DNA of 22,885 nt from Psychrobacter sanguinis (lineage in GTDB: Bacteria > Pseudomonadota > Gammaproteobacteria > Pseudomonadales > Moraxellaceae). Made by a program: the position numbers and the translations under genes. The stretch spans positions 1-22,885 of the forward strand of contig NZ_CP085993.1 in the NCBI RefSeq assembly GCF_020736705.1, read 5' to 3'. Shown one piece after another: positions 14,759-22,056 of this stretch (the stretch's first letter is position 1; the number at the start of each line of letters is the position of its first letter). The notes beneath the pieces are model-generated. The model was not told where the DNA came from. It searched no databases and was given only the letters and a program-made list of their open reading frames with translations.

Positions 14759-14779
14759 TCTCAATCATTATTACAGAGC

Positions 14780-14843
14780 CTTTCCTAAATTTCGTGTAAG
14801 TACTTCTACAATCTAAATGATAGTTACACACTTTTTAGGAAAG
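14780..14843. terminator. Long inverted repeat between convergent antiporter and merR genes
   Basis: CTTTCCTAAATTTCGTGTAA (14780-14799) and TTACACACTTTTTAGGAAAG (14824-14843) are complementary at 16 of 20 positions, separated by 24 nt. Placement immediately after both convergent stop codons suggests a two-way terminator. The lack of a long T-run and the 20-base arms leave room for a decayed mobile-element end. Confidence 0.5.
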
Positions 14844-14845
14844 TC

Positions 14846-15211
14846 TCAAAGCGCCAACTTATCCTTATATTCACACATGCCTTTTAATGCATCATCTATC
14901 AACGCTTTCATTTTAGATAACTCTAGAATCTTAACTTCAATTTGCTTGTTTTTTTCTAGAAGCTTTTCACCCATTTGTGATTGGGTCAGGTTGTTTGTAT
15001 ACAGTAGCTCTGTTAACTCTTTAATCTCTTTTAAGGTAAAACCTAACTCTTTCGCCATGGAGATCATATTAAGCTGGTCGACTGTCTTATTAGTATAGAC
15101 TCTATAGCCATTAGCTGTTCTAGATGGTGGCAATATCAACCCTTCTCTCTCATAAAAACGAATTGTATCTCTGCTTAATCCGACTATTTCAGTTAATTCT
15201 TTTGTATTCAT
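14846..15211 (-). CDS. MerR-family transcriptional regulator
   Basis: 121-residue cytoplasmic regulator. The N-terminal winged helix is classic MerR: 'IVGLSRDTIRFYEREGLILP', then 'NGYRVYTNKTVDQLNMI' and 'AKELGFTLKEIKELTELL'. A dimerisation coiled coil follows. The end has a single Cys in 'GMCEYKDKLAL', so no clear metal site, and an organic or redox signal is more likely. The gene is divergent from an alpha/beta hydrolase gene, with a MerR-type operator between them (15238-15259), so it most probably controls that gene and itself. Confidence 0.9.
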   Translation of the reverse strand: MNTKELTEIVGLSRDTIRFYEREGLILPPSRTANGYRVYTNKTVDQLNMISMAKELGFTLKEIKELTELLYTNNLTQSQMGEKLLEKNKQIEVKILELSKMKALIDDALKGMCEYKDKLAL

Positions 15212-15234
15212 TATCGAGCACGCTCACTTAACGT

Positions 15235-15266
15235 TTGACTGTGGAGTAATATCCATAGTTTATAGT
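15235..15266 (+). promoter_or_regulatory. MerR-type promoter/operator
   Basis: TTGACT (15235-15240) and a TATAGT/TTATAG -10 (15260-15266) are separated by 19-20 bases, the over-long spacer typical of MerR-controlled promoters. The spacer contains ACTGTGGA-GTAATA-TCCATAGT (15238-15259), an inverted repeat with one mismatch. It drives the hydrolase gene and lies in the divergent regulator's upstream region. Confidence 0.75.
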
Positions 15267-15282
15267 AGCCATTCATTAACAA

Positions 15283-15330
15283 CAAGTAGGGTTTTTTATG
15301 GATATTCAAGTAGGGTTTTTTATGGATATT
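15283..15330 (+). repeat. 24-bp perfect tandem duplication of ribosome binding site and start codon
   Basis: The unit CAAGTAGGGTTTTTTATGGA plus TATT occurs twice without a gap (15283-15306 and 15307-15330). Each copy holds a GTAGGG site and an ATG, and because 24 is a multiple of three both ATGs (15298, 15322) are in the same frame. This is probably a replication-slippage event. Confidence 0.9.
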
Positions 15331-15549
15331 AATATATTGACGGATGATAACGTCGAGCTGCGTGCAACTCTTTATAAAGCTGCTAATCCTAAAGCTGTTG
15401 TTCTAATAAACCCAGGAACCGCTACCAATACTTCTTATTATTTGCCGTTTGCTAAATACTTAAGAGAGCATGGTTTTCATGTCATTCTTTGGAACTATAG
15501 AGGGTTTTGCGATTCTAAAGTGAGTCATCTAAAGGATTGTCATTATCCT
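15298..15549 (+). pseudogene. Alpha/beta hydrolase gene, 5' part only, interrupted by an IS4-type element
   Basis: N-terminal part of a serine hydrolase of the alpha/beta fold. The sequence 'PKAVVLINPGTATNTSYYLP' contains the oxyanion-region strand and 'LREHGFHVILWNYRGFCDSK' the next conserved strand and 'NYRG' turn. The nucleophile Ser and the rest of the catalytic triad would follow but are absent: after about 75 codons the IS inverted repeat begins, and translation ends inside the IS at 15597. Either duplicated ATG (15298 or 15322) could start it; the second matches the usual family start. The gene was probably the target of the MerR regulator. No matching 3' half is recognisable beyond the IS. 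Confidence 0.75.
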
Positions 15550-16737
15550 CTGCACACGACAAAAAAAACAAAAAAGTCTGTTAAAGCAAAGGCATAATAG
15601 TAATTTTTAAGACGAATCAGACCATGCCAAACTTTAACAGACTTAGTGAAACTTTAACCCAAAACCTGAGCATGAACAAGGCAAGAATCAATTGTTTGAG
15701 CCTAATGATAATAGCCCTGATTACTGCTCAAAGCAGTAATCTTAAAAAAAATAGCAAGACACCTTCCTAAGGGTGGCAAGACCGACAGTCACTATCGCAG
15801 ACTACAGCGATTTTTTGCCGAAGCGAGGATAGACTATGATCAACTGGCTTTAATGATATATCGACTATTTGGGCTAGGCAAAGTCACCTTAACCATTGAC
15901 CGCACCAACTGGAAATGGGGTAAAAGTAACCTCAACATCTTTATGCTAGGGGTGGTATATAAAGGGATAGCCATCCCCTTATACTAGCAAATGCTAGATA
16001 AGCGAGGTAATACAAACCATCTTGAACGCTGTGAACTTATTGAGCGGTTTATCAAACAATTTGGCAAAGATAACCTTGATATGATAGTAGCAGACAGAGA
16101 GTTTGTTGGCGAAAAATGGTTTAACTGGCTCACCAATAATCACATACCCTTTGCCATACGGATTAAGAAGAACAGTAAAGTTAAGAATCATCATGGCAAG
16201 TTGGTACATATTAAAGAGTTATTGCGCCATGTTAGCCATCAAGAAACATATCGACATGGACGAATACTGACTGTCGATGGTTGTTTGGTTCGAGTATTTG
16301 CCAAGCGTGATAAAGACTATGGTTTAGTGATTGTCGCAACCAATCAACTAGAAACAGTGGATGCGATGACAAGCGATGCTAAGCGTTGGGAAATTGAGAC
16401 TTTATTTGCTTGTCTAAAGGGCCGTGGTTTTAATCTTGAAGATACCCACTTAACCCATCTTGATCGGGTCAGTAAATTAGTCGCAGTGAATGCCTTAGCA
16501 TTTTGTTGGGCTTATCATGTCGGTATTTATAAAGACAAAGATAAGCCGTTAAAACGCAAGTTGAAGTCAAACGCTCGACCTCAAGCCAGTTTGTTTGCGC
16601 TTGGCCTGGATGTGTTGATTGAGGGCCTTCGCTTGGTATTTTTTAACAATAATAAGACTGTATTTCGACAGTTAGTTAGCTTTTTAACCCCTAAACCTAT
16701 GAAAATCGGGTGGGGATGATTTTTTTGTCGTGTGCAG
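15550..16737 (+). mobile_element. IS4-family insertion sequence, inactivated
   Basis: Terminal inverted repeats CTGCACACGACAAAAAAA at 15550-15567 and its exact complement at 16720-16737 enclose about 1188 bp with a single transposase gene. No target duplication is visible between the flanks (left ...CATTATCCT, right AGAAGTTATT), so the outer DNA has been rearranged since insertion or the element moved with one end only. Confidence 0.85.
15624..16719 (+). pseudogene. IS4-family transposase with frameshift and amber stop
   Basis: DDE transposase of the IS4 family. The frame starts at ATG 15624 ('MPNFNRLSETLTQNLSMNKA'), shifts at a run of eight A residues (15744-15751), and continues one base over ('RHLPKGGKTDSHYRRLQRFF', then 'LTIDRTNWKWGKSN' with the first Asp). 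It meets TAG at 15985-15987, where relatives have Trp ('IPLY*QMLDKRGN'). It then runs to 16719, with 'DMIVADREFVG' (second Asp) and 'RWEIETLFACLKGRGF' (catalytic Glu). From 15991 the C-terminal 242 codons are open. Two separate lesions make loss of function likely; programmed slippage at A8 would not bypass the amber codon. Confidence 0.87.
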
Positions 16738-16743
16738 AGAAGT

Positions 16744-16886
16744 TATTGTTATCAATAGCCTATACTTGTCGGTGTATAAACGTATATTTATTAGGCGTGA
16801 ACACCACTGACGTCAACGCCTACGAGCGACGTAAAAGCATTCAAAAACATCAGCAACTAAAAACAAAGACTTTATTTTATAACTAA
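16744..16886 (+). pseudogene. Possible 3' tail of an interrupted gene of unknown family
   Basis: A frame open from the IS right end through 'VYLLGVNTTDVNAYERRKSI' to TAA at 16884-16886. The hydrophilic, protein-like end (about 30 residues) looks like a genuine C-terminus, but no start or ribosome binding site is present. I do not recognise the family, and it does not resemble the end of an alpha/beta hydrolase, so it need not be the other half of the gene at 15298. Confidence 0.3.
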
Positions 16887-16908
16887 CCCATTAGTAGAGA
16901 GTAAAACT

Positions 16909-16936
16909 ATCTGTCATAACGTCTGTTATGGGGATA
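16909..16936 (-). other. Candidate Xer recombination (pdif-like) site 2
   Basis: Read on the minus strand: TATCCCCATAA, spacer CAGACG, then TTATGACAGAT. It shares a 16-base identical core and the full spacer with the site at 6536-6563, in the opposite orientation. Against gamma-proteobacterial dif halves it matches 7 of 11 (XerC) and 8 of 11 (XerD), weaker than site 1. Confidence 0.4.
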
Positions 16937-16978
16937 TGTTCGGTGCGCTATACAGGCATCAAACAGCTTAGATCGGGA

Positions 16979-17188
16979 CTACTCGCCGAAGCCACTAGAC
17001 CAACAGATTTTATCAACCTCATATTCATCGATTAAAAAACCGTCTAATGAATCCCTGAAACCTGGTTTATCGCTAAGGAAATTTATCGCTTTTTCTGCTT
17101 CTTCTCTCGTACTGTAGATACCTAGCATCTTAGTACTATCATCTAAGCCTTTAACGGTATGTTCAAGATGATATACAACCGTAGTCAT
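16979..17188 (-). CDS. DUF7336-like small protein
   Basis: 69-residue cytoplasmic protein of unknown function. The pattern 'KMLGIYSTREEAEKAINFLS', then 'PGFRDSLDGFLIDEYEVDK' and 'W..GF' near the end, is that of a widespread small domain (DUF7336) often found in accessory DNA. The ATG at 17188 is preceded by GGGAGG at good distance on the minus strand (17197-17202), supporting real translation. The family has no assigned activity. The neighbours (a pdif-like site and a rep fragment) give no functional clue. Confidence 0.75.
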   Translation of the reverse strand: MTTVVYHLEHTVKGLDDSTKMLGIYSTREEAEKAINFLSDKPGFRDSLDGFLIDEYEVDKICWSSGFGE

Positions 17189-17261
17189 TACAAACCTCCC
17201 TAAAAAAACAGATAAGTTAAGAATAATATATTCTAGAGTTAAAAACTAACTGTTATCAACT

Positions 17262-17280
17262 ATACCCTAGAAGAACCATT
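17262..17280. repeat. TATACCCTAG...GAACCA repeat, copy A
   Basis: TATACCCTAGAAGAACCAT; a closely similar TATACCCTAGCGGAACCAC lies at 19958-19976 in the same orientation. The pair brackets the rep fragment and catalase. It may be a recombination footprint or binding site; the similarity is seen, the role is inferred. Confidence 0.5.
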
Positions 17281-17359
17281 CGTTTTGTCCTTTAAGGGGT
17301 TACCCCAGAATTCGGAGAAAATAGTACGCTAAGGAAATTATTCGAGTTTTAATACTCTA

Positions 17360-18097
17360 ATGGGTTTATATCAAGCTGAATGGGGCTATCACTATATAAA
17401 TTCTAAAGGAAATGTGGTTGTACGTTATGAACGCTTTACCCAATCTGCGGTTTATATCGAAAATGAAGCGACAGTGAAATTTATGTTTGCCAATGCCATT
17501 ATTCCCATGCTTGTTGAGTTGGAACGTAACTTTACCAGTTATGAAATTGAACAAGTGGCAAATCTGCAAAGTCGCTATGCCATGCGATTGTATGAGTGTT
17601 TGATTCGCTTTAAAGCTAGTAAATTGCTGAACATTACCTTAGATGAGTTACGCTTTCGCTTCGGTTTACTTGATACCGAATATAAGGTAATGAGTGATTT
17701 TAAAAAACGTGTGTTAGATATGGCGGTAAAAGATATTAATCATAATACCGATATTACGGTCAGTTATGACCAACACAAACAAGGTCGCACTATTACAAGC
17801 TTTACCTTTAAGTTTAAACAAAAAGCTAAAGTCAAGACCGCTAAAGTGGAGCAAGACAAGCGTGACCCCAATACGCTCGATATGTTTGTACCCATGACCG
17901 ATAATCAACGCTTCGCTTTTGCCAAAAAAATATCCAAACTGCCTGAAGCCTCGTATTTGGCGAAAGGCCAAGCGAATACCAGTTATGATGCCTTTGCCGA
18001 ACAAATCGCTAAGGATTTATTGAATAACGACAAGCAAAAGGTTTATTTACCTTTTTTGGAGAAGGTGGGATTTAAAAATCTCTTAGATTCTGTCTGA
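17360..18097 (+). pseudogene. Rep_3-family initiator, 5'-truncated
   Basis: Third plasmid initiator gene. The C-terminal two thirds are well preserved: 'VELERNFTSYEIEQVANLQS', 'RYAMRLYECLIRFKASK', 'DFKKRVLDMAVKDINHNTDI' and a basic 'TFKFKQKAKVK', ending with 'YLPFLEKVGFKNLLDSV'. The frame cannot be extended upstream of the ATG at 17360, because stops follow closely, and the N-terminal winged helix of about 70-80 residues is missing. There is no ribosome binding site at this ATG and there are no iterons nearby. The remaining 245 residues are therefore a remnant of a separate, lost replicon. It differs clearly in sequence from the other two Rep proteins in the window. Confidence 0.82.
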
Positions 18098-18380
18098 TTT
18101 TAGTTAAACCGTACAGTTGAGAGTGGGATAGCCGTTTGGACAAATTGAACATAGTAGTTCTGAAAAACAAAACCAAAGCATGTAGTTAATTAATTATACA
18201 AATCTATAGTAATCGGTTGTAATGATACTTAACAAGGCGGCGCCGTTAAATGCAGAGGTTGTTATGAATAAAAATAGCCGTTTTTCAGAAAAGATGAGAT
18301 TTATTCTGGGTATATTAATAGAAGCGTATTCAGAATAGATTTTGCACTTTAATCCATTTTTTGTTCAAAGGAGTATTACT
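18098..18380. other. Catalase upstream region
   Basis: AT-rich leader of about 280 bp. It holds a 24-codon frame (18264-18338, 'MNKNSRFSEKMRFILGILIE...') with a partial AGAGG site, which I do not accept as a gene without other evidence. AATCTATAGTAATCGGTTGTA (18200-18220) vaguely recalls OxyR-site spacing but is not convincing. No rep iterons are seen. Confidence 0.35.
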
Positions 18381-19913
18381 ATGAGCAACGACATGAACGA
18401 TAAAAAATGCCCTTACGATATGACGCCGTTGACCATGAGTAATGGCGCGCCAGTGGTTGATAATGAAAATAGCAAAACCGCTGGTAAACGCGGTCCTCTA
18501 CTTGCAGAGGACTTATGGCTTAACGAAAAGCTTGCCGACTTGAACCGAGAAGTTATACCAGAGCGCCGCATGCACGCCAAAGGTTCGGGCGCGTTCGGTA
18601 CTTTTACCGTCACTAATGACATTACTCAATATACGCGTGCTGATATTTTTAGCGAAGTGGGTAAGCAAACGGAGATGTTTGCACGTTTTAGTACAGTCGC
18701 AGGTGAGCGCGGCGCTGCTGATGCTGAGCGTGATATTCGCGGTTTTGCGCTAAAGTTCTATACCGAGCAAGGGATTTGGGATTTGGTCGGTAATAATACG
18801 CCGGTATTTTTCGTTCGTGACCCGCGCAAATTTCCAGATTTAAATAAAGCGGTCAAGCGTGACCCACGTACCAATATGCGTTCGGCGACCAATAACTGGG
18901 ATTTTTGGACATTACTGCCAGAGTCTTTGCACCAAGTCACCATTACCATGAGCGACCGCGGTATTCCGGCGTCTTATAGACATATGCATGGCTTTGGTTC
19001 GCATACTTATAGCTTTATCAATAGCGCCAATGAGCGTTTTTGGGTCAAGTTTCATTTCCGTACTCAACAAGGTATCAAAAACCTAACCGACGCCGAAGCA
19101 GCCGAAATCATCGCCTCGAATCGTGAAAGCCATCAAGAAGATTTGCTCAATGCCATCGACAATGGCGATTTTCCGAAGTGGAAAATGTACGTGCAAATCA
19201 TGCCAGAAACCGATGCTGATAAAGTACCTTACCATCCGTTTGATTTGACCAAGGTATGGCCAAAAGGTGATTATCCGTTGATTGAAGTTGGCGAGATTGA
19301 GCTTAATAAAAACCCAGACAATTATTTCTTAGACGTCGAGCAGGCGGCTTTTGCGCCGAACAATCTCGTAACTGGCATCAGTGCCTCACCAGACCGTATG
19401 CTACAAGCGCGTCTCTTTAGTTACGCGGATGCTCAGCGTTATCGCGTTGGTGTCAATCACAAGCAAATTCCAGTCAATAAACCTCGTTGTCCTGTCACCA
19501 GTAACCACCGCGACGGTCAAATGCGTGTCGATGATAACTACGGTGGTCGTCCACATTATACGCCAAACAGCTTTGAGCAGTGGCAAGATCAGCCGCAGTA
19601 CGCTGAGCCAGCTTTAAAGATTGATGGCTATGCAGCGCACTACGATTTCCGTGAGGACGATAGTGATTATTTTAGCCAGCCGCGCGCACTGTTTAACCTA
19701 ATGAATGATGAGCAAAAGCAAGTGTTGTTTGATAATACTGCTCGAGCGATGGGTGATGCGCTTGATTTTATTAAATATCGTCATATTCGCAACTGTTACT
19801 GGTGTGATCCAGCTTATGGCGTAGGCGTTGCCAAAGCCCTTGGGATGAACATTGAAGATGCTATGGCAGCACGTGAGAGCGATCCTGCTCGTCATTTACC
19901 TAGCTGTCTGTAG
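18381..19913 (+). CDS. katA: Monofunctional haem catalase, small-subunit (clade 3) type
   Basis: Breaks hydrogen peroxide into water and oxygen in the cytoplasm; normally a haem tetramer. ATG 18381 follows AAGGAG at the right distance and gives 510 residues. The catalytic His65 is in '[15 protein letters not shown]', Asn138 in '[20 protein letters not shown]', and the haem-ligand Tyr348 in '[14 protein letters not shown]'. The length and the absence of a C-terminal flavodoxin-like domain indicate the small-subunit class. The coding region looks richer in G+C than its surroundings, consistent with separate acquisition. It stands alone between a rep fragment and a serine recombinase, bracketed by the TATACCCTAG repeats. 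Confidence 0.96.
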   Translation: MSNDMNDKKCPYDMTPLTMSNGAPVVDNENSKTAGKRGPLLAEDLWLNEKLADLNREVIPERRMHAKGSGAFGTFTVTNDITQYTRADIFSEVGKQTEMFARFSTVAGERGAADAERDIRGFALKFYTEQGIWDLVGNNTPVFFVRDPRKFPDLNKAVKRDPRTNMRSATNNWDFWTLLPESLHQVTITMSDRGIPASYRHMHGFGSHTYSFINSANERFWVKFHFRTQQGIKNLTDAEAAEIIASNRESHQEDLLNAIDNGDFPKWKMYVQIMPETDADKVPYHPFDLTKVWPKGDYPLIEVGEIELNKNPDNYFLDVEQAAFAPNNLVTGISASPDRMLQARLFSYADAQRYRVGVNHKQIPVNKPRCPVTSNHRDGQMRVDDNYGGRPHYTPNSFEQWQDQPQYAEPALKIDGYAAHYDFREDDSDYFSQPRALFNLMNDEQKQVLFDNTARAMGDALDFIKYRHIRNCYWCDPAYGVGVAKALGMNIEDAMAARESDPARHLPSCL

Positions 19914-19957
19914 TTATTAAATCCAGTTAGTAAAAATAGCGGTGGTGTTCTAAAAGG

Positions 19958-19976
19958 TATACCCTAGCGGAACCAC
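19958..19976. repeat. TATACCCTAG...GAACCA repeat, copy B
   Basis: TATACCCTAGCGGAACCAC, the partner of copy A at 17262. It lies inside a GGTGGT...ACCACC inverted arrangement (about 19940-19977) that could also be a weak catalase terminator, although no T-run follows. Confidence 0.5.
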
Positions 19977-20007
19977 CTAAAAACGCCTTATAAAATATTA
20001 ATAGACC

Positions 20008-20058
20008 ACCCAAAATAGACTGTTATAATAGAACCACTTATAACAGACTATTTTGGGT
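20008..20058. promoter_or_regulatory. Large inverted repeat at the start of the serine recombinase gene (candidate res/operator site)
   Basis: Two 21-base arms, 20008-20028 and 20038-20058, are complementary at 20 of 21 positions around a 9-base spacer. The left arm begins ACCCAAAATAG; the right arm ends CTATTTTGGGT. The right arm ends just five bases before the ATG at 20063, so it spans the ribosome binding region. This suits a crossover or binding site of the recombinase, an autorepression operator, or both. Confidence 0.65.
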
Positions 20059-20062
20059 GTTT

Positions 20063-20695
20063 ATGTTTATTAGAGCCTACCTTCGTGCCTCAACCAAAGA
20101 TCAAGACGCCAATCGTGCTAAAGATGAGCTTATTGCTTTTGCTAGAGAGCATGGCCATAAAATCGCAGCATTCTATACTGAAAACGAATCAGGAGCGATG
20201 CTAGAACGTCCAAAACTCATGCAGCTCATTGATGATGCCTCTCAGGGAGATGTGATCTTAGTCGAACAGATAGACCGTTTAGCACGTTTAAATCAAACTG
20301 ATTGGGACACTCTAAAGAGAAAACTATCAGACAAACGCATTTCTGTGGTGTCTAAAGAGTTGCCCACGTCATATATGGCATTGCAGCAAGGTAATAGCTC
20401 CGAGTTCATGGAAAGCGTACTGCGCGCTATAAATGACATGCTACTTGATATGTTAGCGGCCATTGCCAGAAAGGATTATGAGGATAGACGTAACCGTCAA
20501 ATGCAAGGTATTGCACGCGCTAAAGCTCAAGGTAAATATAAAGGGCGGGGCAAGGACATGGAAAAGCGTAAAATTATTGCCAGCCTTCTAAACTCAGGTC
20601 ACAGCTACTCTGATATTCAACAGACTGTAAAGTGTTCAAGACAATTAATTGCTGAGGTTTCAAAGGCATCAAAGCCAATATCCTCCTCTATATAA
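20063..20695 (+). CDS. Serine recombinase (resolvase/invertase family)
   Basis: Site-specific recombinase that forms a covalent phosphoserine link with DNA. The catalytic Ser is in 'FIRAYLRASTKDQDANRAKD', and the active-site Arg region is 'VILVEQIDRLARLNQTDWDT'. The E-helix and linker include 'AIARKDYEDRRNRQMQGIAR', and the C-terminal helix-turn-helix is 'HSYSDIQQTVKCSRQLIAE'. About 210 residues, the usual size of small resolvases and invertases. GTG 20057 is also in frame, but ATG 20063 gives the normal 'MFIRAYLRAST' start. No transposase accompanies it, so it probably resolves plasmid multimers or acts on the inverted repeat over its own start. Confidence 0.92.
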   Translation: MFIRAYLRASTKDQDANRAKDELIAFAREHGHKIAAFYTENESGAMLERPKLMQLIDDASQGDVILVEQIDRLARLNQTDWDTLKRKLSDKRISVVSKELPTSYMALQQGNSSEFMESVLRAINDMLLDMLAAIARKDYEDRRNRQMQGIARAKAQGKYKGRGKDMEKRKIIASLLNSGHSYSDIQQTVKCSRQLIAEVSKASKPISSSI

Positions 20696-20709
20696 TCTGA
20701 CGAATATAT

Positions 20710-21012
20710 TCAGACAGTAAAGCCAATATGCTTCCCCGTAGGTAACTCCACATCAATACGAAGCTTACCACCCATGGCTTCAACATATTTTTTCATGGTT
20801 GAGATTTTAAGGTCATTGCCACGGTTTTCTATAGCAGATAGTGAAGGCTGCTTAATGCCCATAGTTTGAGCAAGTTCTTTTTGAGAGATTTCAAGCTCCT
20901 CTCGGATGCGGTAGAGTTGGTTTTCCAAAAATAGCTGCTCGGCCAGTTGCTGAATACGCGCCTGGCTGTCTAAAGAACGCTCTGCTAACAGCTCTTGTAG
21001 TGTCTTAGTCAT
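20710..21012 (-). CDS. higA: HigA-like antitoxin (XRE helix-turn-helix)
   Basis: 100-residue antitoxin and autorepressor. 'REELEISQKELAQTMGIKQP', then 'SLSAIENRGNDLKISTMKKY', is a standard XRE helix-turn-helix, followed by a short 'VEAMGGKLRIDVELPTG' end typical of HigA-type antitoxins paired with Gp49-like toxins. ATG 21012 (preceded by GGGAG) lies one base after the toxin stop codon. The upstream ATG at 21048 is in frame but inside the toxin gene. The toxin-first order is that of higBA modules. It likely acts as a plasmid addiction module. Confidence 0.9.
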   Translation of the reverse strand: MTKTLQELLAERSLDSQARIQQLAEQLFLENQLYRIREELEISQKELAQTMGIKQPSLSAIENRGNDLKISTMKKYVEAMGGKLRIDVELPTGKHIGFTV

Positions 21013-21013
21013 G

Positions 21014-21361
21014 TTATAAATCTCCCAAAGTTTTAAGGTGATGCTCATACTGTTGATCGGCTGTGGCTAGCATTTCTTTATAAAAGCGCTTGTTATTACC
21101 CTTATCACCGATACAAAGTACAATCGCTTGCCTTTTCGGATCAAATGCGAAAAAGGCTCTCAGTGGTTTACCTCGATGCTGGACCCGAAGCTCTTTCATA
21201 TTGGTAAATTTTGAGTCATATACAGTGTCCACTAAAGGGCGCCCCAGACTTGGGCCTTGCTGCTCTAAGACCACTAAAGCGGCAAGCACCTTCTCTTGTG
21301 TCGATTGATCTTGCTGATAAAGCCAATCATTGAATACATCGGTTGTGATGACAGTCCACAT
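21014..21361 (-). CDS. higB: HigB/RelE-type toxin (Gp49-like)
   Basis: 115-residue toxin of the RelE/ParE superfamily, expected to cut mRNA on the ribosome when freed from its antitoxin. 'LGRPLVDTVYDSKFTNMKEL', 'VQHRGKPLRAFFAFDPKRQA', 'IVLCIGDKGNNKRFYKEML' and the closing 'ADQQYEHHLKTL' match the Gp49/HigB-like subgroup. The gene is the first of a two-gene operon with its antitoxin one base downstream. A palindrome at 21373-21392 lies just upstream. Confidence 0.9.
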   Translation of the reverse strand: MWTVITTDVFNDWLYQQDQSTQEKVLAALVVLEQQGPSLGRPLVDTVYDSKFTNMKELRVQHRGKPLRAFFAFDPKRQAIVLCIGDKGNNKRFYKEMLATADQQYEHHLKTLGDL

Positions 21362-21372
21362 ATAAAACCATA

Positions 21373-21392
21373 ATATAGATTATAGTCTATAT
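21373..21392. promoter_or_regulatory. Palindromic operator of the toxin-antitoxin operon
   Basis: ATATAGA-TTATAG-TCTATAT, perfect 7-bp arms, 12 bases before the toxin start codon. The AT-rich palindrome overlaps the likely promoter and is the expected site for autorepression by the toxin-antitoxin complex. Confidence 0.65.
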
Positions 21393-21489
21393 ACTACTCC
21401 TAATCGATGCTCATGACAACTGTGATACTTAGCTACTCTTTAACAAGTAAAGGTTTTGCTCGTTAAAACCCAACTATCCATGAGAGCAC

Positions 21490-22056
21490 TTACAAAGACA
21501 AGCTCCACCATCTTTTCTTGCCCTTAATGTTGACGGCTTCTTGATTAGTAGCAATTTTTGAATTTGATTCAGAGCTTAATATTTCACTGTCTCCATGATT
21601 GTCCTTGGGACTGTTTTCGTCTTGAGAGATGCTCGAAACTGATAAGCTACTTTTCATTTCTAATAGTTTGGTCTGTGCAAAGTCCTGAATACTGGCATTC
21701 GCTTTGTCCAAGCTCTTACTTAACTGGTCAATTTGCTTTTGATAATTCTCAACTAGCTGTTTGTGATAGGTTAGTTGTTGCTGTAGGTGGATATTTTTTA
21801 GTTTTTCCATCTCTAATTCATGTTTTAGCTGAACGTTTTCCTGTTCAGCTTTACAGTTCACTGACGTCCATTGGACATTATTTTCATTTTGTTCAGTACG
21901 TTCAGTGCTTGGTGGGTTCCCAAAAACCCGTAACATTTCAGTAGTATCGATTTTCTTGTCTGAATTTCTTGAAAGCTCGCCATCATCTATCTTTTTGTAG
22001 ATTGTGGTCCTTGATACACCCCATCTTTTTGATGCTTCTGATACTGATATGTTCAC
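21490..22056 (-). CDS. Plasmid HTH/coiled-coil DNA-binding protein (replication- or partition-associated)
   Basis: 188 residues. The N-terminal helix-turn-helix 'SVSEASKRWGVSRTTIYKKI' is followed by a variable linker and a coiled coil of about 75 residues (70-145, with 'NIHLQQQLTYHKQLVENYQK'). A disordered Ser/Asn/Glu-rich stretch and a basic, aromatic end 'KGKKRWWSLSL' complete it. Proteins with this architecture are common beside rep genes in Acinetobacter and Psychrobacter plasmids and are annotated as plasmid replication DNA-binding proteins; their role is not settled. The start is GTG 22056 with AGAGG upstream. Here it lies far from any intact rep gene, so it may have been separated from its replicon. 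Confidence 0.75.
   Translation of the reverse strand: MNISVSEASKRWGVSRTTIYKKIDDGELSRNSDKKIDTTEMLRVFGNPPSTERTEQNENNVQWTSVNCKAEQENVQLKHELEMEKLKNIHLQQQLTYHKQLVENYQKQIDQLSKSLDKANASIQDFAQTKLLEMKSSLSVSSISQDENSPKDNHGDSEILSSESNSKIATNQEAVNIKGKKRWWSLSL

Noticed and set aside
15744..15751. Programmed frameshift at the A8 run in the IS4 transposase
   Set aside because: An in-frame amber codon 234 bases later would still stop translation, and IS4 elements normally have a single uninterrupted transposase gene, so simple mutation is likelier.
18195..18225. OxyR-type binding site upstream of catalase
   Set aside because: Only one ATAGT-like piece is visible; the four-part spaced pattern is absent.
18264..18338. 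24-codon frame upstream of the catalase
   Set aside because: Very short, with only a partial ribosome binding site and no recognisable features; could be a leader peptide but unsupported.
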